From: an uncultured Pelagibacteraceae bacterium | GTDB taxonomy: Bacteria > Pseudomonadota > Alphaproteobacteria > Pelagibacterales > Pelagibacteraceae | DNA: 64,000 nucleotides | Assembly: GCA_902617805.1 (NCBI GenBank) | Contig: CACMYF010000001.1 | Location: 1-64,000 of the forward strand | Reading direction: 5' to 3' | Part shown: positions 27,335 to 35,984 of the stretch, piece after piece | Layout of the letters: each line of letters begins with the position of its first letter | How positions within the stretch are numbered: the stretch's first letter is position 1 | Notes under the pieces: generated by a model | Told to the model about the DNA's origin: nothing | Seen by the model: the letters and a program-made list of their open reading frames with translations, nothing else | The model's database searches: none | Position numbers and translations under genes: made by a program

Positions 27335-28088
27335 TTCACACTGCCATCTAGATCATGAACCATTATTAAGTGATTTAGCTAATGTAATACAAAGATCAAA
27401 AGAAGTTGGTATAGAAAAATTATTAACTATCTCAACTTCGTTTGAAAGTTTTTCCAGAGTAAAAGATTTAATTAATAAAGATGAGATGATCTATGGTACT
27501 ATTGGCATTCATCCTCATGAAAGCTCTACAGATATTATCACTTCAAAGCAGATTATTGAAAGTCTCAATGAAAACTCAAAAATTATTGGAATTGGAGAAA
27601 CTGGGTTAGATTTTTATTATAATAATAGTGAAAAAGACAAGCAGATAGCAAGTTTTAAAGAACATATAGATGCATCAATAAAAACCAATATTCCATTAAT
27701 TGTTCATTCACGAAATGCAGAAAAAGAAACTTTTGAGATTTTAAATGAACATAAAAATGAAAACCTTAAAATTTTGATGCATTGTTTTACTGGGTCTAAA
27801 GAATTCTCAGAAAAACTAATGACTTTAAATTCATTCTTTTCAGCAAGCGGTATCATTACTTTTAAAAACTCATTGGATTTACAAGATACGTTCAAATCTA
27901 TTCCAATGGATAATATCTTAATTGAGACTGATAGTCCTTTTTTAGCACCCGTTCCTAAAAGAGGAAAAAAAAATGAACCATCATTCATTGATTTTACTGC
28001 TGCAAAATTAGCTGAAATTAAAAATATATCAAAAGAAGATCTTATAAAAAAAACTACAGATAACTTTAATAAACTATTTTTTAATTGA
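27327..28088 (+). CDS. TatD family metal-dependent DNase
   Basis: TIM-barrel hydrolase of the TatD/YcfH family, with 3'-5' DNase activity in characterised members. 253 residues: 'IDSHCHLDH' (metal ligands), 'GIGETGLDFYY', 'PLIVHSRNAEKETFEIL', 'MHCFTGS' and 'IETDSPFLAPVPKRGKKNEP'. All ligands are present. The place after holB-metG is the common ycfH position. Five bases before the MBL-fold gene. Confidence 0.92.
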   Translation: MIDSHCHLDHEPLLSDLANVIQRSKEVGIEKLLTISTSFESFSRVKDLINKDEMIYGTIGIHPHESSTDIITSKQIIESLNENSKIIGIGETGLDFYYNNSEKDKQIASFKEHIDASIKTNIPLIVHSRNAEKETFEILNEHKNENLKILMHCFTGSKEFSEKLMTLNSFFSASGIITFKNSLDLQDTFKSIPMDNILIETDSPFLAPVPKRGKKNEPSFIDFTAAKLAEIKNISKEDLIKKTTDNFNKLFFN

Positions 28089-28093
28089 AATAA

Positions 28094-28864
28094 ATGAAAT
28101 TTATTATTTTAGGCTGTGGTAGTTCGATGGGTGTACCAAGACCAGATGGTTTCTTTGGAAATTGTGATCCTAATAATAAAAAAAATTACAGAACAAGATG
28201 TTCAGCTTTAATAAAAACCACAGATGAAAATATTCTTATAGACACATCTCCTGACCTACGACAACAACTTTTAAAACATAAAATAAAAAAAATTAATAAA
28301 GTATTATATTCTCATATGCATGGTGATCAGACACATGGGATAAATGATTTGAGATCTTTTTATATAAACAACAGAAAACAGCTTGATGTTTATGCTGATA
28401 AATATACTTCTAAATATCTAAATTCTACATTTTCTTATATATTTAAAAGCTATTCGAAAGAATATCCCGCAACACTAAAACTTAATAAACTGCCAAAAAA
28501 AATGTTTACAAAAAATAATAATAAAAAAATTTGTATTCAATCAATTATGGTTGAACATGGTAAAGTAAAATCAAATTGTTTTATAATTAATAAAAAATTA
28601 GCTTATATAAGTGATGTAAGCAAAATTTATAACAAAGATCATAAATATTTTAGAAATCTTCGATATTTAATTATTGATTGCTTATGGTACAATTATCATC
28701 CATCACATTTTAATTTAGAAACTTCACTTGCTGTAATTAAAAAATTCAAACCCAAAAAAGCTATTCTTACTAACTTATCACCAGTATTAGATTATAAAGT
28801 GCTTAAAAAAATGATACCTCAAAATGTTATTCCAGCACATGACGGATTGACAATAAACTTATAA
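28094..28864 (+). CDS. Metallo-beta-lactamase-fold protein, PhnP-like
   Basis: 256 residues of the PhnP-like branch of MBL-fold phosphodiesterases: 'GCGSSMGVPRP' at the N-terminus, 'ILIDTSPDLRQQLL' and the fold motif near residue 74. That motif reads H74-M-H76-G-D78-Q79, so the last His of HxHxDH is Gln, and the C-terminal segment 'AILTNLSPVLDY' has no His where relatives usually carry one. A single-metal or altered activity is likely. Follows the TatD gene as in many proteobacteria; ends overlap a convergent gene by six bases. Confidence 0.8.
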   Translation: MKFIILGCGSSMGVPRPDGFFGNCDPNNKKNYRTRCSALIKTTDENILIDTSPDLRQQLLKHKIKKINKVLYSHMHGDQTHGINDLRSFYINNRKQLDVYADKYTSKYLNSTFSYIFKSYSKEYPATLKLNKLPKKMFTKNNNKKICIQSIMVEHGKVKSNCFIINKKLAYISDVSKIYNKDHKYFRNLRYLIIDCLWYNYHPSHFNLETSLAVIKKFKPKKAILTNLSPVLDYKVLKKMIPQNVIPAHDGLTINL

Positions 28865-29401
28865 GCTATTTTCTATAGCTTTAATTATTTTTTTTGAAGT
28901 TGGTTTTGTAAATGATGCGAATGTATCTTGAATTTTACCTTCTTTGTTAATTAAAATTTTATGAAAATTCCACTTAGGTTCTGCCGACTTACCGTGATTT
29001 TGTTTTGCCCATTTAAAAAGTTCATGAGCATCTTTGCCTTTAACCTCAGTTAATGCCGTAAGAGGAAAGTTAATATTAAAATTTACTTCACAAAATTCTT
29101 TAATATCAGCATTATTATTTTTTTCTTGATTAAACGAATTAGATGGAACACCAAGAACAATTAAACCTTTTTCTTTATATAAATCCCACAATTCTTGCAA
29201 TTCATCATATTGTTTAGTAAATCCACAATAACTTGCTGTATTTACAAGTAAAATAACTTTATTTTTGTAATCTTTAAAATTAATTGTCCCACCAGTTATA
29301 CTCTCTATACTAAAATCATAAATTTTTTTTTCATAGTTCGCATTTGCTGAAGTTTTAAAAAAAAACATAATTATAGAAAATAAAAATATTACTTTTCTCA
29401 T
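28859..29401 (-). CDS. Glutathione peroxidase family protein, exported
   Basis: Thiol peroxidase of the GPx family. 180 residues with an N-terminal signal peptide (about 1-22). The catalytic Cys is in 'NTASYCGFTKQYDELQELW', and the tetrad partners Gln ('KQYDEL... '), Trp/Asn ('KWNFHKILI') are present. Cys replaces selenocysteine, as in most bacteria. Its start overlaps the nhaA stop by four bases, so it is coupled to nhaA. Confidence 0.9.
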   Translation of the reverse strand: MRKVIFLFSIIMFFFKTSANANYEKKIYDFSIESITGGTINFKDYKNKVILLVNTASYCGFTKQYDELQELWDLYKEKGLIVLGVPSNSFNQEKNNNADIKEFCEVNFNINFPLTALTEVKGKDAHELFKWAKQNHGKSAEPKWNFHKILINKEGKIQDTFASFTKPTSKKIIKAIENSL

Positions 29402-30579
29402 TTATTAGGTTTATTTGGAGTAAGTAATATTAAAAAATAACCAAATAAAGTTGATAACAATGATCCAGTTAATACACCTATTTTTACACCATCCATATAT
29501 TGCATGTTTTCTACAAAAGCTAAATTTCCAACAAATAAACTCATTGTAAAACCAATACCAGTTAGAACCCCTACACCATAAAAATTATACCAACTTGTAT
29601 CGTTTGGCATTTGAGCTACTTTCAATTTTATAGAAACATAAGAGAATACAAAAACACCTAGTTGTTTACCAAGGAATAGTCCTAATACGATCCCAAGCGG
29701 AACCTTATCAAGTAATGAAGAAAACGATAAACCTTCAAGAGATACTCCAGCATTAGCAAATGCAAATAAAGGCATTATTCCGAAAGCAACATATGGACTA
29801 ATTGCATGTTCAATTTTGATTAATAAAGAAAAATCTTTTTCTTTTTTTCTATGTGGAATTGTCATAGCTAACAAGACACCAGCAATAGTAGCGTGTATTC
29901 CTGAGTTATGTGTAAAATCCCAGAGGAATAGTCCTACAACTAAATAAGGTAGAAACTTTTTAATATTAAATTTGTTAATTAATAACAAAATAATAAAAGC
30001 TAATAACATTAAAGTTAAATACTTAATACTCAAATCTCCAGAATAGAATAAGGCGATAATTACTATTGCTCCTAAATCATCAATTATAGCTAATGCAGTT
30101 AAAAATACTTTTAATGACAAAGGAACTCTTTTGCCTAATAAAGATAAAACTCCTAGAGAAAAAGCGATATCTGTTGCTGAAGGAATTGCCCATCCATTTA
30201 ATGTTTCACTATCACCTAAATTTATAAAAACATAAAACAACGCAGGAACTAACATTCCTCCTACAGCAGCAATTATGGGTAATAAAGCTTGTTTAATATT
30301 AGACAGTTCACCTTGTAAAAATTCTCTTTTAATTTCTAAAGTAACAAAGAAAAAGAAAATTGCCATTAAGGCATCATTTATCCAATGCAATACTGATAAT
30401 TTTAATCCAAAATTATTAATACCTATAAATAAATACTTATTCAGAGTAGCAAAATATAAATCTGCTAGCCCAGAATTACTTATAAATAACGCAATTATTG
30501 CAGCAAACAATAATACAAGTCCACTTGCAGCTTCTAATTTAAAAAACCATCTAAAAGGCTTAGATATATAATTAATCAT
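29398..30579 (-). CDS. nhaA: Na+/H+ antiporter NhaA
   Basis: Electrogenic antiporter for sodium and pH balance, meaningful for a marine cell. 393 residues, about twelve membrane spans. The family signatures 'WAIPSATDIAFSLGVLSLLGKRVP' and 'ALAIIDDLGAIVIIALFYS' (the Asp-Asp pair needed for ion binding) are complete. Lies six bases after the zinc-ribbon protein gene and is probably transcribed with it. Confidence 0.95.
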   Translation of the reverse strand: MINYISKPFRWFFKLEAASGLVLLFAAIIALFISNSGLADLYFATLNKYLFIGINNFGLKLSVLHWINDALMAIFFFFVTLEIKREFLQGELSNIKQALLPIIAAVGGMLVPALFYVFINLGDSETLNGWAIPSATDIAFSLGVLSLLGKRVPLSLKVFLTALAIIDDLGAIVIIALFYSGDLSIKYLTLMLLAFIILLLINKFNIKKFLPYLVVGLFLWDFTHNSGIHATIAGVLLAMTIPHRKKEKDFSLLIKIEHAISPYVAFGIMPLFAFANAGVSLEGLSFSSLLDKVPLGIVLGLFLGKQLGVFVFSYVSIKLKVAQMPNDTSWYNFYGVGVLTGIGFTMSLFVGNLAFVENMQYMDGVKIGVLTGSLLSTLFGYFLILLTPNKPNK

Positions 30580-30585
30580 AAAAAA

Positions 30586-31083
30586 TTAAATTAGGTCTAT
30601 AATAAATAGTTTTATATCTTGCAATGTTTCAAAAAGGTTAAATAGTATAATTTCTAATCCTGGAAAAACATTAATTAGTGGAGTTTTTAGAGTATCTAGC
30701 AAGATAATTAATGCTACAAAAGATATAATAAAAACTATTAAATAAGAAAAAAACTTACTTCCCTTATTTTCTATTTTTTTAAGTGTGGTTGTATTTTTTT
30801 GTTTTTCTGAATTTTTTTCTTTTTTTTTATTATTTATTTCAGTTTTAATTATTTCTTCTGGTTGTTGTTTCTCTTCTATTTTATCCTCTTTATTTTCAAT
30901 TTTTGATTCAATGTCTTGACTGATAATTTCCTGTTTTAACTCTAGTACCTCATTATTTTTTTCTTGGATATTATAAAACCAAATATGATTACATGATCCA
31001 CATTGCAAATCTCTACCTTCATTTGGTATTAAAGAATTATCAATTTTGAATTGCTTGTTACAATTTGGACAAGTAATTATCAT
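30586..31083 (-). CDS. MJ0042-type zinc-ribbon membrane protein
   Basis: 165 residues. The N-terminus is a zinc ribbon of the MJ0042 family (CPNC at 4-7, CGSC near 28-31) as found in many alphaproteobacterial proteins of unknown function. It is followed by a long charged Glu/Lys-rich linker, one hydrophobic span ('SYLIVFIISFVALIILLDTL') and a short tail. Function unknown. It heads a minus-strand unit with nhaA and the peroxidase, divergent from tRNA-Pro. Confidence 0.8.
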   Translation of the reverse strand: MIITCPNCNKQFKIDNSLIPNEGRDLQCGSCNHIWFYNIQEKNNEVLELKQEIISQDIESKIENKEDKIEEKQQPEEIIKTEINNKKKEKNSEKQKNTTTLKKIENKGSKFFSYLIVFIISFVALIILLDTLKTPLINVFPGLEIILFNLFETLQDIKLFIIDLI

Positions 31084-31140
31084 GCTTCGTTATATACCAG
31101 ATTTTATTCAAATTTCTTTTAATTTTGGTATCTTTATACA

Positions 31141-31168
31141 TTGAAATTATCAATAACTGCTGTATTAG
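31141..31168 (+). promoter_or_regulatory. Promoter of tRNA-Pro
   Basis: TTGAAA (31141-31146) and TATTAG (31163-31168) with a 16-base spacer and TG next to the -10, nine bases before the tRNA. Layout matches the tRNA-Lys promoter. Confidence 0.55.
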
Positions 31169-31177
31169 TACTCGGAT

Positions 31178-31254
<77 letters not shown>

Positions 31255-31260
31255 TCATTT

Positions 31261-31542
31261 ATGAAAAAAGCTATTATTTACATTCCAAATAAAAATCCAA
31301 TGCAATCGGGATTAGCAAAAAATGATAAATGGATTTTAGAATTTAAAACCAAAGATCCAACAAAAAATCCTTTGATGGGTTGGGAAAGTTCATCAGACAC
31401 ATATACTGAATTAAAGTTAGAATTTTCATCTAAAGAATTAGCTATAAATTATGCAAAAAAGAAAAAAATTGATTTTGAATTAATTGAACCCAGAAAAAGA
31501 AAAACTGTAAAAAAATCTTACGCGGATAATTTTTTGAAATAA
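31261..31542 (+). CDS. NDUFS4-like complex I accessory protein
   Basis: 93 residues matching the NDUFS4/18-kDa subunit family (ETC complex I subunit) found in alphaproteobacteria and mitochondria: 'IYIPNKNPMQSGLAKNDKWILEF', 'DPLMGWESSSDTYTELKLEFSSKELAINYAKK' type pattern. It likely stabilises the NADH-dehydrogenase module of respiratory complex I. The ATG lies six bases after tRNA-Pro, leaving no room for an independent promoter or a ribosome site outside the tRNA. Confidence 0.87.
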   Translation: MKKAIIYIPNKNPMQSGLAKNDKWILEFKTKDPTKNPLMGWESSSDTYTELKLEFSSKELAINYAKKKKIDFELIEPRKRKTVKKSYADNFLK

Positions 31543-31545
31543 TTA

Positions 31546-32538
31546 ATGTTTAGATTTTTCACACAAAAAAATTGGTATCTTTGGTCATGGATTGGTTCAG
31601 CTATAATTTTATCATCTCTATGGATTCAAGTTAAGATAGATGTTAAAATTAATGAATGGTTTGGTGAATTTTATGACATGATTCAAAAAGCTCTTGGATC
31701 TCCAAACTCAATAACTATAGAAGAGTATTGGGCAAGTTTATTGTCATTCATAACTTTGGCTGCTATGTATGTTGGCGTAGCTGTCATAGTAAGTTTTTTT
31801 ACTTCACATTATTTATTTAGATGGAGAACAGCTATGGTTGAGTGGTATCATAGTGTTTATGATAAAGCTCGTAAAATTGAAGGTGCAGCGCAAAGAGTTC
31901 AAGAGGACACTATTAAGTTTTCTAGAATAATGGAGTCTCTAGGTACCAGCCTAATTGAAGCTTTAATGATACTTGTTGAGTTTATGCCTATCTTATTTGG
32001 GTTAAGTATAGGGATACCAATATTCTTTTTTGGTGATTGGGATTATGGTTTAATAGTTGGTGCTTTAATTTGGTCAGTTGGAGGGACAATATTTTTAATT
32101 TTACTTGGTTTAATTTTGAGATTAGTAGGTGTTGAATACGATCTACAGAAAAAAGAAGCAGCCTACAGGAAAATACTTGTAATTGCAGAAGATGATGGAA
32201 CTATAAGACCAAAAACCATAGAAGAATTATTTGATGGTGTAAGAAGTATACATTTTTTAAGTTATATTAGATATTTATATTTTAATATTGGAAGAATAGC
32301 CTATTTACAAGCTAATGTTTTATCAGCATATATTTTTTTAGCACCTGCTATAGTCGCTGGTGCAGTAACTCTTGGAGTTATGCAACAAATAATAAGAGCA
32401 TTTGGTAGGGTAGAAGGGTCAATGCAATATATTTTGAAAGCTTGGCCAACTATTATAGAACTTGCCAGTGTATATAAACGTTTAAGAGAATTTGAGTCTA
32501 AAATAAATCAAGAAGATTTAATTGATGAAAAAGTTTAA
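31546..32538 (+). CDS. SbmA/BacA-like transporter
   Basis: 330 residues with six to seven membrane spans and no nucleotide-binding domain. 'RWRTAMVEWYHSVYDKARKIEGAAQRVQEDTIKF' is the SbmA/BacA pattern, as is the C-terminal 'YKRLREFESKI'. Characterised relatives import peptides, and in some bacteria cobalamin or thiazole compounds, using the proton gradient. The substrate here is unknown. Three bases after the NDUFS4-like gene and one-base overlap with glpX. Confidence 0.85.
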   Translation: MFRFFTQKNWYLWSWIGSAIILSSLWIQVKIDVKINEWFGEFYDMIQKALGSPNSITIEEYWASLLSFITLAAMYVGVAVIVSFFTSHYLFRWRTAMVEWYHSVYDKARKIEGAAQRVQEDTIKFSRIMESLGTSLIEALMILVEFMPILFGLSIGIPIFFFGDWDYGLIVGALIWSVGGTIFLILLGLILRLVGVEYDLQKKEAAYRKILVIAEDDGTIRPKTIEELFDGVRSIHFLSYIRYLYFNIGRIAYLQANVLSAYIFLAPAIVAGAVTLGVMQQIIRAFGRVEGSMQYILKAWPTIIELASVYKRLREFESKINQEDLIDEKV

Positions 32539-33482
32539 TGGCAATTGATAAAAAATTTATTGATCAATTTATAAATGTTACTTCAAAAGCAGCTTTAGCA
32601 TCATCATATTTAGTAGGAAAAAAAGACAAAATTGCTGCAGACAAAGCTGCTGTAGATTCCATGAGAAGTGAATTAAATAAAATTAATATTCAAGGTGAGA
32701 TAGTAATAGGCGAAGGTGAACTAGATGAGGCTCCTATGCTGTACATCGGGGAAATATTAGGAAATAATAGCAATGGTCCAAAATTCGATATAGCTGTTGA
32801 TCCTTTAGAAGGTACTAATTTTGCAGCTAACAACTTACCTGGTGCATTATCTGTAATTGCTATTGCTGAAAAAAATAATTTATTTAAAGCTCCAGAAACT
32901 TATATGGAAAAAATCTCTACCAGAGTTAATGAAAAAAAAGTTATTGATTTAGATTTTACAGTAAAGCAAAATATTTCGAACCTAAGCGATTATTTAAATA
33001 AGAATCCAGAAAATTTAACTGCGTGTATTCTGGATAGACCAAGACATAAAGAAATTATAGATGAGTTAAAGAAATTAAAAGTTAATTTAAAATTAATTAC
33101 TGATGGTGATGTTTCAGGAGCCTTGCTAGTTACCGAAGAAAAATATCATGTTGATATTTTTTTAGGCACTGGGGGTGGTCCAGAAGGTGTTCTTGCTGCA
33201 GCTGCTTTGGACGCATTTAATTGTAACTTTCAAGGTAGGTTTTTATTTAAAACAGAAAAAGATAAAGCAAGAGCAAAAAAAATGGGTATAAATGATCTAA
33301 CAAAAAAATATGAATTAAATGAAATTGTCTCAGGTGATTCAATTTTTTGTGCGACAGGAATTACTTCTAGCGATTTGGTAGCGGGTATTGAAATACAAGG
33401 TAAGGATTTCGTTTCAGAGACTTTAGTGACTCATAAATCATCAGGTCTAAAAAAGGTAATAAAACTAAAACAAAATTTGTAA
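32538..33482 (+). CDS. glpX: Class II fructose-1,6-bisphosphatase
   Basis: Gluconeogenic phosphatase that makes fructose-6-phosphate. 314 residues with 'GEIVIGEGELDEAPMLYIGE', 'DIAVDPLEGTNFAANNLPGALSVIA' (metal-binding Asp-Pro-Leu-Glu-Gly-Thr), 'LITDGDVSGAL' and 'FLGTGGGPEGVLAAAAL'. All GlpX motifs are present. In a cell living on small organic acids this enzyme is the committed step to hexoses. Confidence 0.94.
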   Translation: MAIDKKFIDQFINVTSKAALASSYLVGKKDKIAADKAAVDSMRSELNKINIQGEIVIGEGELDEAPMLYIGEILGNNSNGPKFDIAVDPLEGTNFAANNLPGALSVIAIAEKNNLFKAPETYMEKISTRVNEKKVIDLDFTVKQNISNLSDYLNKNPENLTACILDRPRHKEIIDELKKLKVNLKLITDGDVSGALLVTEEKYHVDIFLGTGGGPEGVLAAAALDAFNCNFQGRFLFKTEKDKARAKKMGINDLTKKYELNEIVSGDSIFCATGITSSDLVAGIEIQGKDFVSETLVTHKSSGLKKVIKLKQNL

Positions 33483-33529
33483 TGATATGCTTGATTAATT
33501 GTTTTTTTTACAATAAAAAGCAGCAAATT

Positions 33530-33604
33530 GGTCCCTTCGTCTATCGGTTAGGACACGTGGTTTTCATCCTCGAAAGAGGGGTTCGATTCCCCTAGGGACC
33601 GCCA
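33530..33604 (+). tRNA. tRNA-Glu(UUC)
   Basis: 75 bases with encoded CCA. Acceptor GGTCCCT/AGGGACC, D arm GTCT/GGAC, T arm AGGGG/CCCCT with TTCGATT, anticodon loop TTTTCAT (anticodon TTC). The anticodon stem CGTGG/CCTCG has a T29-T41 mismatch (33558 and 33570) where a T-A pair is usual. The 3' half also contains CCTC-GAAA-GAGG, a possible competing hairpin. It marks the left edge of the accessory region. Confidence 0.93.
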
Positions 33605-33622
33605 TAATATATATTATTTTTT

Positions 33623-33886
33623 ATGGTTTATTACGTATATTTAATCAATACTTTAAAAGGATATCGTAGCAAATCATATGTTGGTTATACTAATAATTTA
33701 GATAATAGATTAATAAAACATAATTCAAATTTAGGTGCCAAATCAACTAGGGGTTATAAATGGGAACTTGTTTATAAAAAAAAATTCTATTCAAAATCAA
33801 AAGCACTTTCATTTGAATATAAGTTAAAAAACGATAGAAAAGAGAGATTAAGACTTATATATGATTTTAAAAAAAAAAAATCTTAA
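33623..33886 (+). CDS. GIY-YIG nuclease domain protein (UPF0213-like)
   Basis: 87-residue single-domain GIY-YIG protein: 'YYVYLINTLKGYRSKSYVGYTNNLDNRLIKHN' carries the Tyr-Val-Tyr and Tyr-Val-Gly elements and the catalytic Arg, and the C-terminal half has the Glu ('ALSFEYKLKNDRKERLRLI'). Small relatives are common in proteobacteria and have no settled role. Starts 19 bases after tRNA-Glu and ends inside a 12-A tract shared with the next gene. Frame differs from that gene by one base. Confidence 0.85.
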   Translation: MVYYVYLINTLKGYRSKSYVGYTNNLDNRLIKHNSNLGAKSTRGYKWELVYKKKFYSKSKALSFEYKLKNDRKERLRLIYDFKKKKS

Positions 33887-35981
33887 GATAGCCACTATAT
33901 TACCATACAAAGAGAACTATACATTTGATAAGGCATCAGCGGCATCACTGTGGGTTTCTGAGTTTTATAAAAAATCAAAATATAAAAAAACAAATATTAT
34001 TTATGGCCATACTAAGTCTAAAGATTATTTAACTAATAATTATAAAAATATAAATTTAAAAAATTTAAAATCAAAATTAAAAAGTACAACAAATGAATAT
34101 GCTGAAAAGTTAAATAGAGAACTAATATTTAATAATTTTGACCTTGTGGAAATTCATAATAGGCCACAGCTATTATTTAAATTAATAAATAAAGTTCAAT
34201 CTAAGTTTATTTTTTATTTTCATAATGATCCGATATCAATGAAAGGATCAAAAACAGTTCAAGAAAGACTCAAAATATTAGAAATAGTTGAAAAAATAAT
34301 ATTTGTTAGTGAATGGGTTAGAGATAGATTTTTTTTAGATATAGATAAAAAACTAAAAACCAAAACCGAAATTGTTTATCCAAGTGTAAATAAACAAAAA
34401 AAAATAAAGAAGAATAAAAATATAATATTTGTAGGTAGATTAAATTATTCTAAAGGTTATGATATTTTTAAAGAAGCTATAATAAAAATACTGAACGACT
34501 ATCCAGCATGGAATGCTTATTCATTAGGTGATGAAGATAGAAGAAATATTTATATTAATCATTCAAGACACGTAGAACTTGGATTTGTTAATCATAAAAA
34601 AACCTTAAATATTTTAAATCGATCAGAAATAGCTATTGTTCCATCAAGATGGGAAGAACCATTTGGAAGAACATCTTTAGAAGCAACATCCAGAGGATGT
34701 GCAACAATTATTAGTAATAGGGGGGGATTAAAAGAAACAACTGATAGCGCTATTATTTTAAAAAGTCTTAATTCTAACGAACTTTACTTAGAAATAAAAA
34801 AATTAATAACAGATAGAAAAAAAAGAAAAAAATTACAATCATTAGGTAGAAAGAACATTAAACATCTGATTAGTGAAAATACTAAGCTAATTGATCAAAT
34901 ACGAGAAAGTTGTGTTCCTTTTTTTAATGTAAACCTAATTAAAAAAAAATTAAAAATAATAAATTTATATAATCAAGGTCAGAAACTTAATCACAGATTA
35001 TACAATATTTCTTTAGGTAAAAAATTCACAAATGGTTTTGTAAGAAATGGTCATGATGTTTTAGAAATTAGTGATAGAGATTATCTAAGAAATAACAAGT
35101 CATTTAGTTTAATTCCTAATAGAAGTAATTTTCAAAAATTTTTAATTGATACTTTTAAAAATTACAATCCTGATGTTATTTTTTTTGGACATACAAAAAA
35201 TATTGAATTAGACACATTAAGTGAATTTAAATCATTAAATAAAAATCTTATTTTATCTCAATGGAATGAGGATCCAATAATGCCAAGTCTTAATTACTCA
35301 AAAAAAAATATTTCAAATATTCTGCAGTATTCTGAATTTGTAGATCATAATTTTATTACTACTGATCCATCAGTGCTTAATGATAAAATTGACAAAAAAA
35401 ATTTTAATTTTTTCTTTGTTCCTGTTGATAATAATATTGAAAGTTTCGATGTTTTTAAAATGAAACCTAAAAACGATTTATTTTACGCGATGAGTCATGG
35501 AGTTAATAGGGCAACTCTTAAGGAGGGTGTCGAAGATGAAAGAATTAATTTTTTAGATAATTTAGTCAAAAAAATTCCTAATATAAAATACGATTTTTAC
35601 GGTTTTTCAAATAAACAACCTATTTGGGGTAATGAATTCAACAACGCATTAATTAATTCAAAAATGGGTCTTAACTTAAGTAGGGGAAAACCAACCAAAT
35701 ACTATTCAAGTAATAGAATTGCCTCAATAATGGGAAATGGTTTACTTACCTTTATTGATGAAAAGGTTCAAATGAAAGACTTTTTTAATAAAAATGAAAT
35801 TATTTTTTATAATAATATAAATGATTTAGCTGATAAAATTAAATTTTATTCAAGTAAGGATAAAATTAGAATTAAAATTGCAAGAAATGGTAAGAAAAAA
35901 TATTTTAAGCTTTTTAATGAAACTAAAGTTTCTAAGTATTTTGTAGATATATCTCTAGGTAATAAAGCGACTTTACTCTAG
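33861..35981 (+). CDS. Two-module glycosyltransferase (GT4 + CgeB-like)
   Basis: 706 residues, about twice the size of one glycosyltransferase. Residues 1-350 form a GT-B enzyme of family GT4, with 'IIFVGRLNYSKGYDIF' and the E-x7-E type element 'EPFGRTSLEA' near 265. Residues 360-706 resemble CgeB/DUF3880-like transferases ('NGHDVLEISDRDY', 'IFFGHTKNIELDTL', 'INSKMGLNLSRGKPTKYYSSNRIASIMGNGLLTFID'). It probably builds a surface glycan in the cytoplasm. Starts within the GIY-YIG gene across a 12-A run; the ATG at 33861 gives MILKKKNLKIATILPY. Confidence 0.82.
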   Translation: MILKKKNLKIATILPYKENYTFDKASAASLWVSEFYKKSKYKKTNIIYGHTKSKDYLTNNYKNINLKNLKSKLKSTTNEYAEKLNRELIFNNFDLVEIHNRPQLLFKLINKVQSKFIFYFHNDPISMKGSKTVQERLKILEIVEKIIFVSEWVRDRFFLDIDKKLKTKTEIVYPSVNKQKKIKKNKNIIFVGRLNYSKGYDIFKEAIIKILNDYPAWNAYSLGDEDRRNIYINHSRHVELGFVNHKKTLNILNRSEIAIVPSRWEEPFGRTSLEATSRGCATIISNRGGLKETTDSAIILKSLNSNELYLEIKKLITDRKKRKKLQSLGRKNIKHLISENTKLIDQIRESCVPFFNVNLIKKKLKIINLYNQGQKLNHRLYNISLGKKFTNGFVRNGHDVLEISDRDYLRNNKSFSLIPNRSNFQKFLIDTFKNYNPDVIFFGHTKNIELDTLSEFKSLNKNLILSQWNEDPIMPSLNYSKKNISNILQYSEFVDHNFITTDPSVLNDKIDKKNFNFFFVPVDNNIESFDVFKMKPKNDLFYAMSHGVNRATLKEGVEDERINFLDNLVKKIPNIKYDFYGFSNKQPIWGNEFNNALINSKMGLNLSRGKPTKYYSSNRIASIMGNGLLTFIDEKVQMKDFFNKNEIIFYNNINDLADKIKFYSSKDKIRIKIARNGKKKYFKLFNETKVSKYFVDISLGNKATLL
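33869..33880 (+). repeat. 12-A homopolymer in the GIY-YIG/glycosyltransferase overlap
   Basis: Twelve consecutive A bases encode KKKK at the end of the GIY-YIG protein and KKK at the start of the glycosyltransferase. Gain of two A or loss of one would join the two frames. Confidence 0.9.
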
Positions 35982-35984
35982 TTC

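Noticed and set aside
33605-33621. ATAATATATATTAT followed by T6 after tRNA-Glu as a terminator
   Set aside because: A/T-only palindrome with no real loop; stability would be negligible, and the next gene starts within it.
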